NCBI GenBank assembly: GCA_004554105.1
Contig: SFNW01000012.1
Coordinates: 1 to 35,040, forward strand
Direction of reading: 5' to 3'
DNA length: 35,040 bases
Source: Clostridiales bacterium
Lineage (GTDB): Bacteria; Bacillota; Clostridia; Oscillospirales; CAG-272
The notes beneath the pieces are model-generated. The model saw nothing but the letters and a program-made list of their open reading frames with translations, did not search any database and was not told the DNA's origin. Shown one piece after another: positions 6,698-15,323 of this stretch; the first letter of the stretch is position 1; every line of letters starts with the position of its first letter. A program made the position numbers and the translations under genes.

Positions 6698-6730
6698 AAA
6701 AAAGTCCGCCGCTTTTGCGGCGGACTTTTT
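6698..6730 (-). terminator. Terminator of the first surface-protein gene
   Basis: AAAAAAGTCCGCCGC (6698-6712), a TTTT loop and its complement ending in T5 (6717-6730). On the minus strand it lies 14 bp after the stop codon of the gene at 6745-8043. Confidence 0.85.
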
Positions 6731-6744
6731 ACAAGCGCTTGATC

Positions 6745-8043
6745 TTATTTCTTTTTCTTTACGACAATGACGACAACAACCGCAATCACGACGAGTACCG
6801 CAACGACGATGCCGATGATCGTACCGACGCCGAGACCGCCCTCGCTTGCAGGCGCTTTATCGGTCGCCGCAGGCGCGGTCGCGCTCGTTGCATCGGTCTT
6901 TTCGGTCTTTTCGGCTGCCTTAGCGGTCTCTTCCTGCTTCTCGGTCGTCGCCTCAGGCTCGGTCGTTGCCTCCGGCTCGGTCACAGCCGCGCTGACGTCG
7001 CTGCTCTCTGCCGCCGCAGTTGCTTCGCTCTGCTCCGTCTCTGCCGCCGTTGTCGTTTCGGACGTCGCCTCGGTCGTTGCGACCGCGCCGCCGCCGACAT
7101 AGTTGACGGTATCAAACGCCAAAGCAAGCAGTGCGGAATTCAAGTTTGCCGCTACGTTGAGCGTTGCCGTACCGTCGGTGACAAACTCGGTAATCTTGTC
7201 TTCTATCGACTTTTCGGCCTGCGCGATATTACCGCCGTTATAGTTGACGGTCGCATGGCCCATGATGTTGTTGACGCGGAGCTGACCGATTATGCCGCCG
7301 TTGACGGTCAGGGTCGCATCGCCGTTAATGCGGCGCGTCGCATCGCCCGCCATCATAATCTGCGAAATCGAGCCGCCGTTGACCGTAATTTCCGCATTGC
7401 CCATCGCACTGCCGTTGCAAGAGCCGCCGAGCAGCATATTGATGTTGCCGCCCTCAACCGTAATATGCGATGTGCCGGTGAAAATCGTCGACGACGCGCC
7501 GCGGCTGGAACCGCAGACGACGCGGAACGTGCCGCTCTTGACAATCACCTCGGAATCGAGGTCGAGCTTGATGTCCTCATCAAAGGGCGTCTGATAGCCG
7601 CCAACGACATACGCCTTATCGGCGGGCGTAGTCAGCCCCTCACCCATAACGACCTTGTTAAACTGCGCGATAATGGCAAAGCCGACACCCGCGCCGTCCT
7701 TGAGCGTCATATTCTCAAACGTAGTCGCGCCGGGGCCGCCGAGATAATAGCGGTTGCGCGGATTTCCCGCCAAATCGAGCGTACCGCCCGTGATGACAAT
7801 GTCGCCCTTATGGGTCGGCTCATAAAACACATCATTTGCGGTGTATGTATCCGTAATCACGATTTTACCGCCGTTTGCAACCTTGTCGATTGCCTCAACA
7901 AGGCTTCCGAGCGGAGCGCTCTCGCTCGAGCCGTCGCCCGTGCCGCCGTCGTTGACATAGACAACCGTCTCGGCAGCCGCCGCACCGATAACCATAAGCA
8001 GGCACAATACAAGTGCCCCTAACCATGCAGAAAACTTCTTCAT
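6745..8043 (-). CDS. Secreted membrane-anchored surface protein, beta-helix-like (paralogue 1)
   Basis: A 432-residue protein. A signal peptide spans residues 1-24 (MKKFSAWLGALVLCLLMVIG, then AAAA). The mature part opens with ETVVYVNDGGTGDGSS and continues as short repeated turns rich in G-G and T, of the type ITVNGGSI or ATVNYNGGNI, that look like a right-handed beta-helix (about 30-325). An Ala/Thr/Glu-rich low-complexity stalk follows (about 330-400, with repeated TEPEATTE), then one membrane segment and a KKKK tail. There is no LPXTG motif, so it is held by the membrane helix. The start at 8043 has GGAGG 8 bp upstream; a longer frame is not supported. A related gene lies immediately upstream on the same strand. 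The function is unknown; adhesion or glycan contact is only a guess. Confidence 0.8.
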   Translation of the reverse strand: MKKFSAWLGALVLCLLMVIGAAAAETVVYVNDGGTGDGSSESAPLGSLVEAIDKVANGGKIVITDTYTANDVFYEPTHKGDIVITGGTLDLAGNPRNRYYLGGPGATTFENMTLKDGAGVGFAIIAQFNKVVMGEGLTTPADKAYVVGGYQTPFDEDIKLDLDSEVIVKSGTFRVVCGSSRGASSTIFTGTSHITVEGGNINMLLGGSCNGSAMGNAEITVNGGSISQIMMAGDATRRINGDATLTVNGGIIGQLRVNNIMGHATVNYNGGNIAQAEKSIEDKITEFVTDGTATLNVAANLNSALLALAFDTVNYVGGGAVATTEATSETTTAAETEQSEATAAAESSDVSAAVTEPEATTEPEATTEKQEETAKAAEKTEKTDATSATAPAATDKAPASEGGLGVGTIIGIVVAVLVVIAVVVVIVVKKKK

Positions 8044-8073
8044 AAATATAACCTCCGCAGATTTGTTATATAC

Positions 8074-8102
8074 ATTATACACGATTCAAGGTCTTTTGGA
8101 GA
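8074..8102 (-). promoter_or_regulatory. Probable promoter of paralogue 1
   Basis: Minus strand: a perfect TATAAT (8074-8079) 31 bp before the start codon. The -35 region at 17 bp (TCTCCA) is weak. It suggests that the two paralogues are transcribed separately, in line with the terminator between them. Confidence 0.45.
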
Positions 8103-8189
8103 TGTATATTGTTATCATATTTGCACAATATTTTTCACAAAACGATACTCGCAAATGACTTTCCGTATCAGAAAAGTGCAATCATGCGC

Positions 8190-8220
8190 AAAAAGAGCCG
8201 ACATTTCGGTCAGCTCTTTT
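8190..8220 (-). terminator. Terminator of the second surface-protein gene
   Basis: AAAAGAGC pairs with GCTCTTTT, with an inner CGA/TCG and a small bulge. It lies 33 bp past the stop of the gene at 8253-9623. Confidence 0.7.
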
Positions 8221-8252
8221 CATACTTTGATTGCATTCGTCTTACAATCGAA

Positions 8253-9623
8253 TTATTTCTTTTTCTTGACGATGACAACAACGACAACTACGATAACAAC
8301 GAGTACCGCAACGACGATGCCGACGATTGCACCGACACCGAGACCGCCCTCACTTGCGGGTGCGGGTTCGGTCGCTGCGGGCGTGGTTGCGCTCGCTGCG
8401 TCGGTCTTTTCGGTCGCATCGGTCTTCTCGGTCGCCTTGGTGGTCTCTTCCTTCTTCTCGGTCGTCGCCTCGGGCTCGGTCGTTGCATCGGGCTCGGTTG
8501 CAGCCGCGCTGACATCGCTGCCCTCGGTTACAGCCGGCTTTTCGACCTTTTCGGTCGCACCGGTAACCGCTACGTCCTTAGACGAAGCGGCAGTCGTCGC
8601 CTTGGTGACCTCTGCGGGGCTCGTCGTAGCTGCGGGAGCCGTGGTCGCAGCAGCACCGCCGCCGGTGTACTCGACCTTATCGAAGAAGAGCGAGATGAGC
8701 TTTACGTTGACGTCGGGCGAAGCGACAAGCGTCGCCGTGCCGTCGACAACAAACTCTTGAACCGCGGCTTCTACCGTCTTTTCCGCCATGGCAATCGAGC
8801 CGCCGGTATAGTTAACGGTCGCCGTGCCCATGACGTTGTTAATCGAAAGCAGACCGATTGTACCGCCGGAAATATTGATAACGCTGTTTCCGTTGAGTCG
8901 GCGGGTCATATCGCCTGCCGCCTTGAGGTTGTTGATCGTGCCGCCCTTGACGTTGATTTCGGAATTCATCGCATAGCTGCCGTTAATGGCTGCGCCGTAC
9001 ACAGTCGAAATCGTGCCGCCCTCAACCGTGATATGCGAAGTGCCGGTGTATTCCTCGGTGCTTGCGCCGCGGCTGAAGCCCGAAACGGCGTGATATGTAC
9101 CGCTCTTAATCGTGATGTGCGAGTCGGCGTCGTACTTCGGTGCGTCATACAGGGGACCATTTTCCGCATACTGATAACCGCCGAGAACGTAAACGCCCTT
9201 GTCGGGGGTAACGACGCCGTCTCCGAAGGTCAAATCAAAGAACTGACCGACGAACAGCGCGGTTGCGCCCTCGCCGTAGGTGAACGTGATGTTCTCAAAG
9301 GTCGTGCCGCCGGGGCCTTCGAGGAACCAGCGGTTGTACTTGCCGTTGGTAAAGACATAGTTGCCGCCGGAAATGACGATGTCGCCCTTGTGCGCAGGCT
9401 CGTGGAACTCGTCTGCGCAGGTGTAGGTGTCAACGATAACGACCTTACCGCCGTTTGCAATCTTGTTAATCGCCTCGGTCATGTCGCCGAGCGGAGACGA
9501 AGCGCTCGAGCCGTCGCCCGTGCCGCCGTCATTGACGTATACGACGGTCTCCGCCGCAAACGCAGTAACCGCGAGCATCATGCAAACGAGCAGAGCCGCA
9601 AAAATACCAATGTGCTTTTTCAT
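8253..9623 (-). CDS. Secreted membrane-anchored surface protein, beta-helix-like (paralogue 2)
   Basis: A 456-residue paralogue of the downstream gene, with the same architecture: signal peptide (residues 1-24, MKKHIGIFAALLVCMMLAVT), the same mature start ETVVYVNDGGTGDGSS, Gly/Thr-rich beta-helix-like turns including GDIVISGGNY and SHITVEGGTIS, a longer Thr/Ala/Glu stalk with TEPDATTEPEATTE, one membrane helix and a KKKK end. The two proteins align along their full length, indicating tandem duplication followed by divergence; the stalk differs most. The start at 9623 has GGAGGA 7 bp upstream, and the promoter at 9658-9686 is strong. The function is not known. A pectate-lyase-like fold suggests polysaccharide contact, but no catalytic motif is visible. 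Confidence 0.8.
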   Translation of the reverse strand: MKKHIGIFAALLVCMMLAVTAFAAETVVYVNDGGTGDGSSASSPLGDMTEAINKIANGGKVVIVDTYTCADEFHEPAHKGDIVISGGNYVFTNGKYNRWFLEGPGGTTFENITFTYGEGATALFVGQFFDLTFGDGVVTPDKGVYVLGGYQYAENGPLYDAPKYDADSHITIKSGTYHAVSGFSRGASTEEYTGTSHITVEGGTISTVYGAAINGSYAMNSEINVKGGTINNLKAAGDMTRRLNGNSVINISGGTIGLLSINNVMGTATVNYTGGSIAMAEKTVEAAVQEFVVDGTATLVASPDVNVKLISLFFDKVEYTGGGAAATTAPAATTSPAEVTKATTAASSKDVAVTGATEKVEKPAVTEGSDVSAAATEPDATTEPEATTEKKEETTKATEKTDATEKTDAASATTPAATEPAPASEGGLGVGAIVGIVVAVLVVIVVVVVVIVKKKK

Positions 9624-9657
9624 GAATGTTTCCTCCAAAATAAATTTCGGTGTATTC

Positions 9658-9686
9658 ATTATACTACATGTTTCACAAATTGTCAC
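9658..9686 (-). promoter_or_regulatory. Promoter of paralogue 2
   Basis: Minus strand: GTGACA (9681-9686), 17 bp, TATAAT (9658-9663). Confidence 0.75.
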
Positions 9687-9728
9687 GAAAACTTTTTGCG
9701 CTTTTTGTGTGGAATTTTTGTATAAAAA

Positions 9729-10765
9729 TTATTTTTTGCACGCCTCAAATTTTGCGTCGGCTTTATCGAAGTATTTTTTCATGACGCGAATCTCTTTGGG
9801 GTCGTAGGGACGGAGATTCGGGCGGAACAGCTCATGCTGCCACTGCGTGAAATCGTAGCCCTCTCCCTCGCCTTTTTCCCATCTGCGCCAAATCGCTTCC
9901 CAAGGCTCTAAAAGAGCGGCAGATGCGTCTGAATCTTGTTGCCCTGCATTCTGTGCAGCCATTCGGTGTTGAACAGCGGGCGGTTGTAGCGCTCTTTCAG
10001 CATATCAATGATGTCGACCGATGTCTGGTAGTCTCTGTAGTCATGGTAGCTGATGACGTCGGACAGCTCCAGCGCGCGCAGTTCCCACGGGCGAATCTCG
10101 CGCGACGGGTCGAGCGTCCATGCGCAGGCGGTCAACGGCTGAATCGGGTCATGCGAACGCGCAATCTCGAAGAAGCGCTCCATCCACGGCACGCTCAGCA
10201 TCTCGCGGCGGCTGTTGCCGATTTCGTTGAAAATGTCCCAGACGATAACGCGCTCGTCCTTCGCGTATTTGCCGACGATCTCGTCGACCATGCGGCAGAA
10301 GTCCTCGGCGTATTCGGGCACATCGAGCGGCGACTTGCCGTTCGACGCCAGTACGTCGTGCGGCGAACGCGCCATGCCGCCGTGATAGCCGTAGTCGACG
10401 TGCTGCGGACCGAATTCGGGCAGCTTGTAGGTGTCGGCGGGCACCGTGCAGTCGTTGCCGAAGCAAAGCATGACGCCGAGCCCGTTTTCCGCGCAGATTT
10501 CGAGATAGGTTTCGAGGTACTGCATAAAGCTGTCGTGCTGACGCCCCCAAACCTCATAGGGTAAAATCGAGCGCACCGCGTTGAAGCCGGTGTCGTGCGC
10601 GAGTTTCAGCTCGACGCGGAAGCATTCTTCGATGCGGTCATGCTCAAATTCCTGCCACTGCTCGATACGGTTGACCGCGCCGCAGGAAATGTAGTTGAAG
10701 CCGCGAATCCACGGGCGGCTGTTGTACCATTCCCACGCCTTTTCTTCAGACCATTTCTGTCCCAT
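9729..10765 (-). pseudogene. Glycoside hydrolase (GH5-like, cellulase superfamily) broken by a frameshifting deletion
   Basis: Two frames make up one gene. The first (10765 down to 9908, 285 residues) has the TIM-barrel features of a clan GH-A hydrolase: the acid/base pair Asn180-Glu181 in WDIFNEIGN and the nucleophile Glu268 in FNTEWLHR. It stops right after HLPLF. The rest of the protein, from EPWEAIWRRWEKGEG to the end (WQHELFRPNLRPYDPKEI...), continues in another frame to 9729. In relatives I know of this type, about 25-30 residues with a conserved Trp separate these parts, so a short deletion of a length not divisible by three is the simplest reading. The barrel's last strand would be lost. 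The start has GGAGGAAG upstream. It lies 80 bp after the DUF5107 gene, probably in the same operon. An assembly error remains possible. Confidence 0.75.
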
Positions 10766-10805
10766 TGTTCTTCCTCCGGTAAAATAGGTAAATAATACGG
10801 AGATT

Positions 10806-10833
10806 GCCGTCGGAGACTTTATACTCCGACGGC
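10806..10833 (-). other. Intercistronic hairpin without T-run
   Basis: GCCGTCGGAG and CTCCGACGGC form a perfect 10-bp stem with an 8-nt loop between the DUF5107 gene and the hydrolase gene. No T-run follows on the minus strand (AATCTCC), so it is more likely an mRNA-stability or partial-attenuation element than a full terminator. Confidence 0.5.
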
Positions 10834-10845
10834 TCTCCCAAAGTT

Positions 10846-13800
10846 TTATTTGCAGAATTCCTCAAACATGGCAACCGAGAAGTTCGTCACATCGAGTGCC
10901 TTTGCCTCGGCGATGTGTGCCTTTGCCTCGGCGGTTCTGCCGAGTCCGAGTTCGCCGAATGCCATGAGGACAAGTCCCTTGACCGTGTTGATCTTCGGGA
11001 AATTGTACTCGAACGGGCAGGGGCAGGGCGAGCCGACGCCGTAGTAAGCGTTGACGTCCTTATCGCGAATCTTTGCCTTGCCCGCCGCAATCATCTCCTC
11101 GCAGAGCGCTCTCGCCGTGCTGATTTCGCCCGCCTCGTAGAACGCAAGCGCACGGAAATAGCTGATTTCGGAGGGAGCGGAATGGTCGGTCATCGCGCTC
11201 TTCAGCGCCTTCTCGTATTCGCGCTTGTTGCCTGTTGCCTTGTACGCCATGGCAAGCCCGTAGCCGAGGTGGCTCTCCTGCGCGAAATAGTTCTTTTCCT
11301 CACCGTAGCAGAGCGGGAAGACGTAGCCGTTCTGATAAGCCTTGACCGCTTCCTCATACTTCCCTTCTTCGGCGAGTTTCTTGCCGATGAGCGTCATCAG
11401 CCATGCGTGGTGGCGGGTGAGGTTGCCCTCGCCGCCCTCGTAGGTGTGGAAGTTGTGGTTGTCAAGCAACGCCTTTGCCTCCTCGTATCTGCCAAGTTCG
11501 GTCAGCAGAATCGAGTGGTCGAGCGTGCAGTCGTCGCGCACCGTGCTGAGTTTTGCATACTTCTCGTGCAGGGCGAGACGGTCTTCGACGCTCTTGCCGC
11601 CGTTCTTGTAAAGCTGGGCAAGCTCGTAGAAGATGCGGTCGTTCTTGCCGCCGTCGAGGTCGAGTGCCTTTTGCAGCATCTTTTCCGCGCCGGTAAAGTC
11701 CTCGCGCTTATCGAAATAAGCGAGACCGAGGTTGCGGCACGCGGGAGCAAAGCCGCCGAGCTCACGGTCGGCAGCCTCCCACATTGCGATAGCGTCCTCG
11801 TAGCGGCGGCGGTCATAATAGAGGCAGCCGAGGTAATACTTCGCCATGCCGGTATTCGCCGCTTTCAGCACCGCGATGTCGTCGAGACGTGCGGGGAATG
11901 CGCAGCTCCAGTCGCACTTGTCGGCTTTCTCGTAATACTTCTTGTCGCCGGTGAGATAGCCGAGATAATAGTTGACGAGCGGGCGCTTTGCGTCGGCTTT
12001 CTTCAGAATCGCAACCGCCTTGTCGGTCATACCGGCGTTCATGTATTCGACCGCGCGGTCGATGTAATACTCGTGCTTGTCGGGCAGAACGTCGAACAGC
12101 GGGTCAAGCTCCTTGATTTTGTCGTAGATCGACTGATCGCCGGTGATGTCCGCCTTGCGCTTGAGTGCCTCAAGGTTCATCGTGCCGAGCGACAGGCAGA
12201 GGTCGAGCTTCTTGACCGCCTCGTCGAAGTCGCCGCGAATGCAGTCGATGCCGGACAGCGCATAGTACGCCGCCGCCGCGTAGTCGTAACTCCACGCGCT
12301 GCGGTAGAGATAGTCATACGCCTCGTCGAGTCTGCCGAGATAGCGCAGTGCAATGCCCTTGTGGTAGAGCGCTTCGGTATCGTAGGGATTGTCGTTGCGC
12401 AGCGTGAGACGCGCGATTGCCTTGTCGTAGTAGGCGATTGCTTCTTCAAATCTGCCCTCTTTCAGGCGGATATTGCCCATCGCGGTATTGCAGCGGCTGT
12501 CGCCGTCGTCTCTGGACAGTGCTTCGAGATAGTAGTCCGTAGGCTCGTAAGCGAAGTGCTTATACTGCTCGAGGTGCTTGCCGTTAATGTACAGTTCCTC
12601 GTTGGTCTTGATTTCGCAGGGCGGCAGCGCGGGCTTGCGGGGCTCGATCGGCTTCTTGTGACCGCGCTCATAGTGGCGGTAGTCAACGAGCTTGACGCCC
12701 TCCGCATCGGTGAAGTCGACCGAGACCTTCTTCATGTCGAGTCCCTTGATTTCGTAACTCTTCGTGAAGGTCTTTTCGGGCGAAATCTCCCGAATCGTCT
12801 CGGTAATCGTCGCGTCGCCGTGGCGAATCACCAGCTTTGCATTCTTGTATGCGCCGGTTGCGTAAACGCCGACAAAAAGTTTGCCGTCGCGCTTTTCGAC
12901 GTTGATCGCGGCATCGATGGTCGCATTCTTCGCCTCGCCGATGTCCTTCACGGGATACCAGTACTGCTCAAAGGTCTTGGTCTCGTAGGGCATAATCCAG
13001 GTGAAGTCGGGCTGGTTGTCAGTGTAAACGCCGGTCATCAGTTCGACATACTTCGAGCCGTCATCGGTCAGGTTGGAGCACCACTTGTCGCCGAACGGGT
13101 GATTGCCCCAGTGCCACAGTTTCTTACCGGGCGAAATGTGGTGATTTGCCACAGTCACGATGCCGCACTGTCTGCCGACGTCGTAGCCCGAGATGTAATC
13201 CGCGTCGCTCTGCCCCTTGGAAACAAGGTAGGACGAGGGGACGCGCACGTTGGCGAGGTTGTGAATATCGGTTCCCTTGCCGAAATCGAACGGGCGCGCC
13301 GTGTGGTAAACGCCCTTGGCAATCGGCCATTCGAGAATCGCGCGGCGGTCGTGGTCGTTGACCCACTCGACGTCCGGCGGGAAGACAACGCGGTAGTCTT
13401 CATTGATTTCGACCGCGAGGTTTGCCCACCACATAAAGGGCTGCGGATAGGGCGTGCGGTTGTAAACCTGCACCTCCGCCTTGAAGTAGGACTTGCCGGG
13501 AACAATCGTGATGCCCGCCATGCCCTTCATGCGGAGCAGCGGGTCGACCTCGCCGACCCAGACCGTCTTTTCGCCGTTTTCGCGCTCGGTAATCGTCGCT
13601 TCAAGCGGCATAAAGGTTGTCGGACGGTGGTGCTGCGGCCAGTTGAACTCAATACCGCCCGAAACCCACGGTCCGGCAAGTCCGACCATCGCGGGCTTGA
13701 TCACCTTGTTGTGATAAACAAAATCGTAGTTGTTGGTCTTGTCGAGGGCGCGCTGAATCTTGCCGCCGATCTCAGGCAGGACCTCGAGTTTGATGTACTC

Positions 13801-13998
13801 GTTTTCGAGTACCGCAGCGTGATAAGTCACGTCCTGCTTCTTGTCGCTGATGCGGGTCGTGAACGGAATCGGATAGAGATGTCCGCTCGCCCCCTGATAG
13901 GGCTTTTTCTCAAAAAACATCGGGAGCGCTTCGCAATCTCCCGGTTTGTAAGTCGGGATCACGAGATCCTCAAACTTTGCGGTTGCTTTCTGAGCCAT
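10846..13998 (-). CDS. DUF5107 domain protein with C-terminal TPR repeats
   Basis: A 1050-residue protein with no signal peptide. Residues ~1-350 form a beta-rich DUF5107-type domain (VLENEYIKLEVLPEIGGKIQRALDK and SGGIEFNWPQHHRP are typical), related to galactose-mutarotase-like sugar-binding folds. The C-terminal ~550 residues are tetratricopeptide-like helix pairs, for example RFEEAIAYYDKAIARL, GRLDEAYDYLYRSAWSY, RRYEDAIAMWEAADREL and KYEEAVKAYQNGY. Proteins of this layout occur beside glycoside hydrolases in gut bacteria; a role in carbohydrate use is inferred. It is first in a two-gene operon with the broken hydrolase and is divergent from a sugar-type regulator. The start at 13998 has AAGGAGAAA upstream. 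A long open frame on the opposite strand (10804-14049) is a shadow. Confidence 0.85.
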   Translation of the reverse strand: MAQKATAKFEDLVIPTYKPGDCEALPMFFEKKPYQGASGHLYPIPFTTRISDKKQDVTYHAAVLENEYIKLEVLPEIGGKIQRALDKTNNYDFVYHNKVIKPAMVGLAGPWVSGGIEFNWPQHHRPTTFMPLEATITERENGEKTVWVGEVDPLLRMKGMAGITIVPGKSYFKAEVQVYNRTPYPQPFMWWANLAVEINEDYRVVFPPDVEWVNDHDRRAILEWPIAKGVYHTARPFDFGKGTDIHNLANVRVPSSYLVSKGQSDADYISGYDVGRQCGIVTVANHHISPGKKLWHWGNHPFGDKWCSNLTDDGSKYVELMTGVYTDNQPDFTWIMPYETKTFEQYWYPVKDIGEAKNATIDAAINVEKRDGKLFVGVYATGAYKNAKLVIRHGDATITETIREISPEKTFTKSYEIKGLDMKKVSVDFTDAEGVKLVDYRHYERGHKKPIEPRKPALPPCEIKTNEELYINGKHLEQYKHFAYEPTDYYLEALSRDDGDSRCNTAMGNIRLKEGRFEEAIAYYDKAIARLTLRNDNPYDTEALYHKGIALRYLGRLDEAYDYLYRSAWSYDYAAAAYYALSGIDCIRGDFDEAVKKLDLCLSLGTMNLEALKRKADITGDQSIYDKIKELDPLFDVLPDKHEYYIDRAVEYMNAGMTDKAVAILKKADAKRPLVNYYLGYLTGDKKYYEKADKCDWSCAFPARLDDIAVLKAANTGMAKYYLGCLYYDRRRYEDAIAMWEAADRELGGFAPACRNLGLAYFDKREDFTGAEKMLQKALDLDGGKNDRIFYELAQLYKNGGKSVEDRLALHEKYAKLSTVRDDCTLDHSILLTELGRYEEAKALLDNHNFHTYEGGEGNLTRHHAWLMTLIGKKLAEEGKYEEAVKAYQNGYVFPLCYGEEKNYFAQESHLGYGLAMAYKATGNKREYEKALKSAMTDHSAPSEISYFRALAFYEAGEISTARALCEEMIAAGKAKIRDKDVNAYYGVGSPCPCPFEYNFPKINTVKGLVLMAFGELGLGRTAEAKAHIAEAKALDVTNFSVAMFEEFCK

Positions 13999-14042
13999 GA
14001 TGTTTCTCCTTGGAATGAAATATTGTTTTGCTTTTCGTCGTC

Positions 14043-14071
14043 ATTGTAGCATGGGTACGCCGCATTCTCAA
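14043..14071 (-). promoter_or_regulatory. Promoter of the DUF5107 operon
   Basis: Minus strand: TTGAGA (14066-14071), 17 bp, TACAAT (14043-14048). It is divergent from the regulator promoter 37 bp away. Confidence 0.7.
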
Positions 14072-14107
14072 TATCAATAAAAAATAGGCGGTTTTTGAAC
14101 TTTGGTC

Positions 14108-14136
14108 TTGACAAACGTAAATTTGCGCATTAAAAT
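14108..14136 (+). promoter_or_regulatory. Promoter of the regulator gene with palindromic operator candidate
   Basis: TTGACA (14108-14113), 17 bp, TAAAAT (14131-14136). The spacer holds CGTAAATTTGCG (14116-14127), a 12-bp inverted repeat with one mismatched position, which could be the regulator's own binding site. Confidence 0.7.
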
Positions 14137-14178
14137 AATTTGTTACGAGACTGATCTGCCCAAAAAGGGGGGAAAGCC

Positions 14179-15276
14179 ATGCTCATCCATATCATCTGTC
14201 AGCCGGGCGCGGAGCAGACGCACTGGTGCGCGCTCTATCTCAAGGGCGCGCGCAGCGAGGCGAAGCGCAAGGGCGATACGCTTGCCCTGCTTTCGCCGGA
14301 AGACGCGCTCGCGCAATTCAAAACCAAAAAGCCGGTCTGCGCCGCGATTCTCTCCACCTCGCGCTCCTGGACTGCCGCCGCCGCCGAATCGCTGTCCGAT
14401 GCCGGCGTCGAGCCGGTCATTATCGGCGGCGCTTCGCGCGACAATTACCGCCATGCAAGTTATATCTATATGGATTACCGCGAGGCGACCTATCAACTCA
14501 TCGAATACCTACGTTTCTACGACCGCGGCAGAATCGCGCTGTTCGCCGTCAGCACCGATTCGGCGACCGATATGATTAAGAGGGACGCTTTTCTCTCCTA
14601 TGACCGCTGCCGCGAGCGCGACGTCTTTTACTACACCGGCTCGGACGGGCTGATGAACGCAACCTGCAAAAAGTTTCTCGAGGTCTGCCGCAACTACGAC
14701 GCCGTTCTCTGTGCCAACGACGCGAGCGCGGTCATTCTCATGCACCAGCTCACCGATGCGGGTGTCCGTATTCCCGAGGATTTGTTTCTCTGCACCTTCG
14801 GCGATATGGCAATCAGCACCTGCGGAAGCAAAACGCTGACCATGGCGCGGCTCAACTGCCCCGAAATCGGCAAGCAGACCGTCGCCATGTGCCGTCTGCT
14901 CACCTCCGCCGAAAACATTTCGGGCATCAGCACCAAAATCCGCTGCGAGCTGGTCGTCGGCGATACGACCGCTTCGCTGCCGATTGTGACAAAAACGCTC
15001 GGCACGCTGCACCGTCAGAGCGGCGAAACGAGCGGCTTTCACAGCGACCCGAGCATATCCCGTATCTTTCAGGCGGAAAAGATTCTGTCCGCCTGCGACG
15101 CCATCGACATCGACCTGCTCAAGCTCATTATCAAGGGCTACAAATACTTTGACATCGCCGAGATTCTGCACGTCTCGGAAAGCACGATTAAATACCGACT
15201 CAAGCGCATCATCTCCATCGCGGAGTTTTCCTCCCGCGAAGAGGTCATCGAAGTCATGCGTATGTTTTTGTCCTGA
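14179..15276 (+). CDS. Transcriptional regulator: sugar-binding-protein-like sensor with C-terminal LuxR-type HTH
   Basis: A 365-residue protein. Residues ~1-275 resemble the periplasmic-binding-protein type I fold used as ligand sensor in LacI-family repressors (e.g. SYIYMDYREATYQLIEYL, AVLCANDASAVILMHQL and RIPEDLFLCTFGD). There is no N-terminal HTH; the DNA-binding part is C-terminal, residues ~310-350, in LLKLIIKGYKYFDIAEILHVSESTIKYRLK, which fits a LuxR/GerE helix-turn-helix. This reversed order is unusual for LacI-type sensors, though XylR uses a similar plan with an AraC domain. It is divergent from the DUF5107/hydrolase operon, so it probably controls it in response to a sugar. The start has a strong GGGGGGAAAG site. 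Confidence 0.8.
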   Translation: MLIHIICQPGAEQTHWCALYLKGARSEAKRKGDTLALLSPEDALAQFKTKKPVCAAILSTSRSWTAAAAESLSDAGVEPVIIGGASRDNYRHASYIYMDYREATYQLIEYLRFYDRGRIALFAVSTDSATDMIKRDAFLSYDRCRERDVFYYTGSDGLMNATCKKFLEVCRNYDAVLCANDASAVILMHQLTDAGVRIPEDLFLCTFGDMAISTCGSKTLTMARLNCPEIGKQTVAMCRLLTSAENISGISTKIRCELVVGDTTASLPIVTKTLGTLHRQSGETSGFHSDPSISRIFQAEKILSACDAIDIDLLKLIIKGYKYFDIAEILHVSESTIKYRLKRIISIAEFSSREEVIEVMRMFLS

Positions 15277-15289
15277 ATCATCAAACCGC

Positions 15290-15317
15290 AAAAAGTCCGC
15301 CCGAGGGCGGACTTTTT
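15290..15317. terminator. Bidirectional terminator between regulator and rnf operon
   Basis: AAAAAGTCCGCCC (15290-15302) and GGGCGGACTTTTT (15305-15317), a 13-bp perfect stem, A-run on one side and T-run on the other. It ends the regulator gene on the plus strand and rnfB on the minus strand. Confidence 0.9.
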
Positions 15318-15323
15318 GCTTTG

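Noticed and set aside
10804..14049. 1081-codon open frame on the plus strand
   Set aside because: It is antisense to the DUF5107/TPR gene, has no ribosome binding site or recognisable domain, and its composition (Val/Ala/Arg-rich) is typical of the complement of a GC-biased gene.
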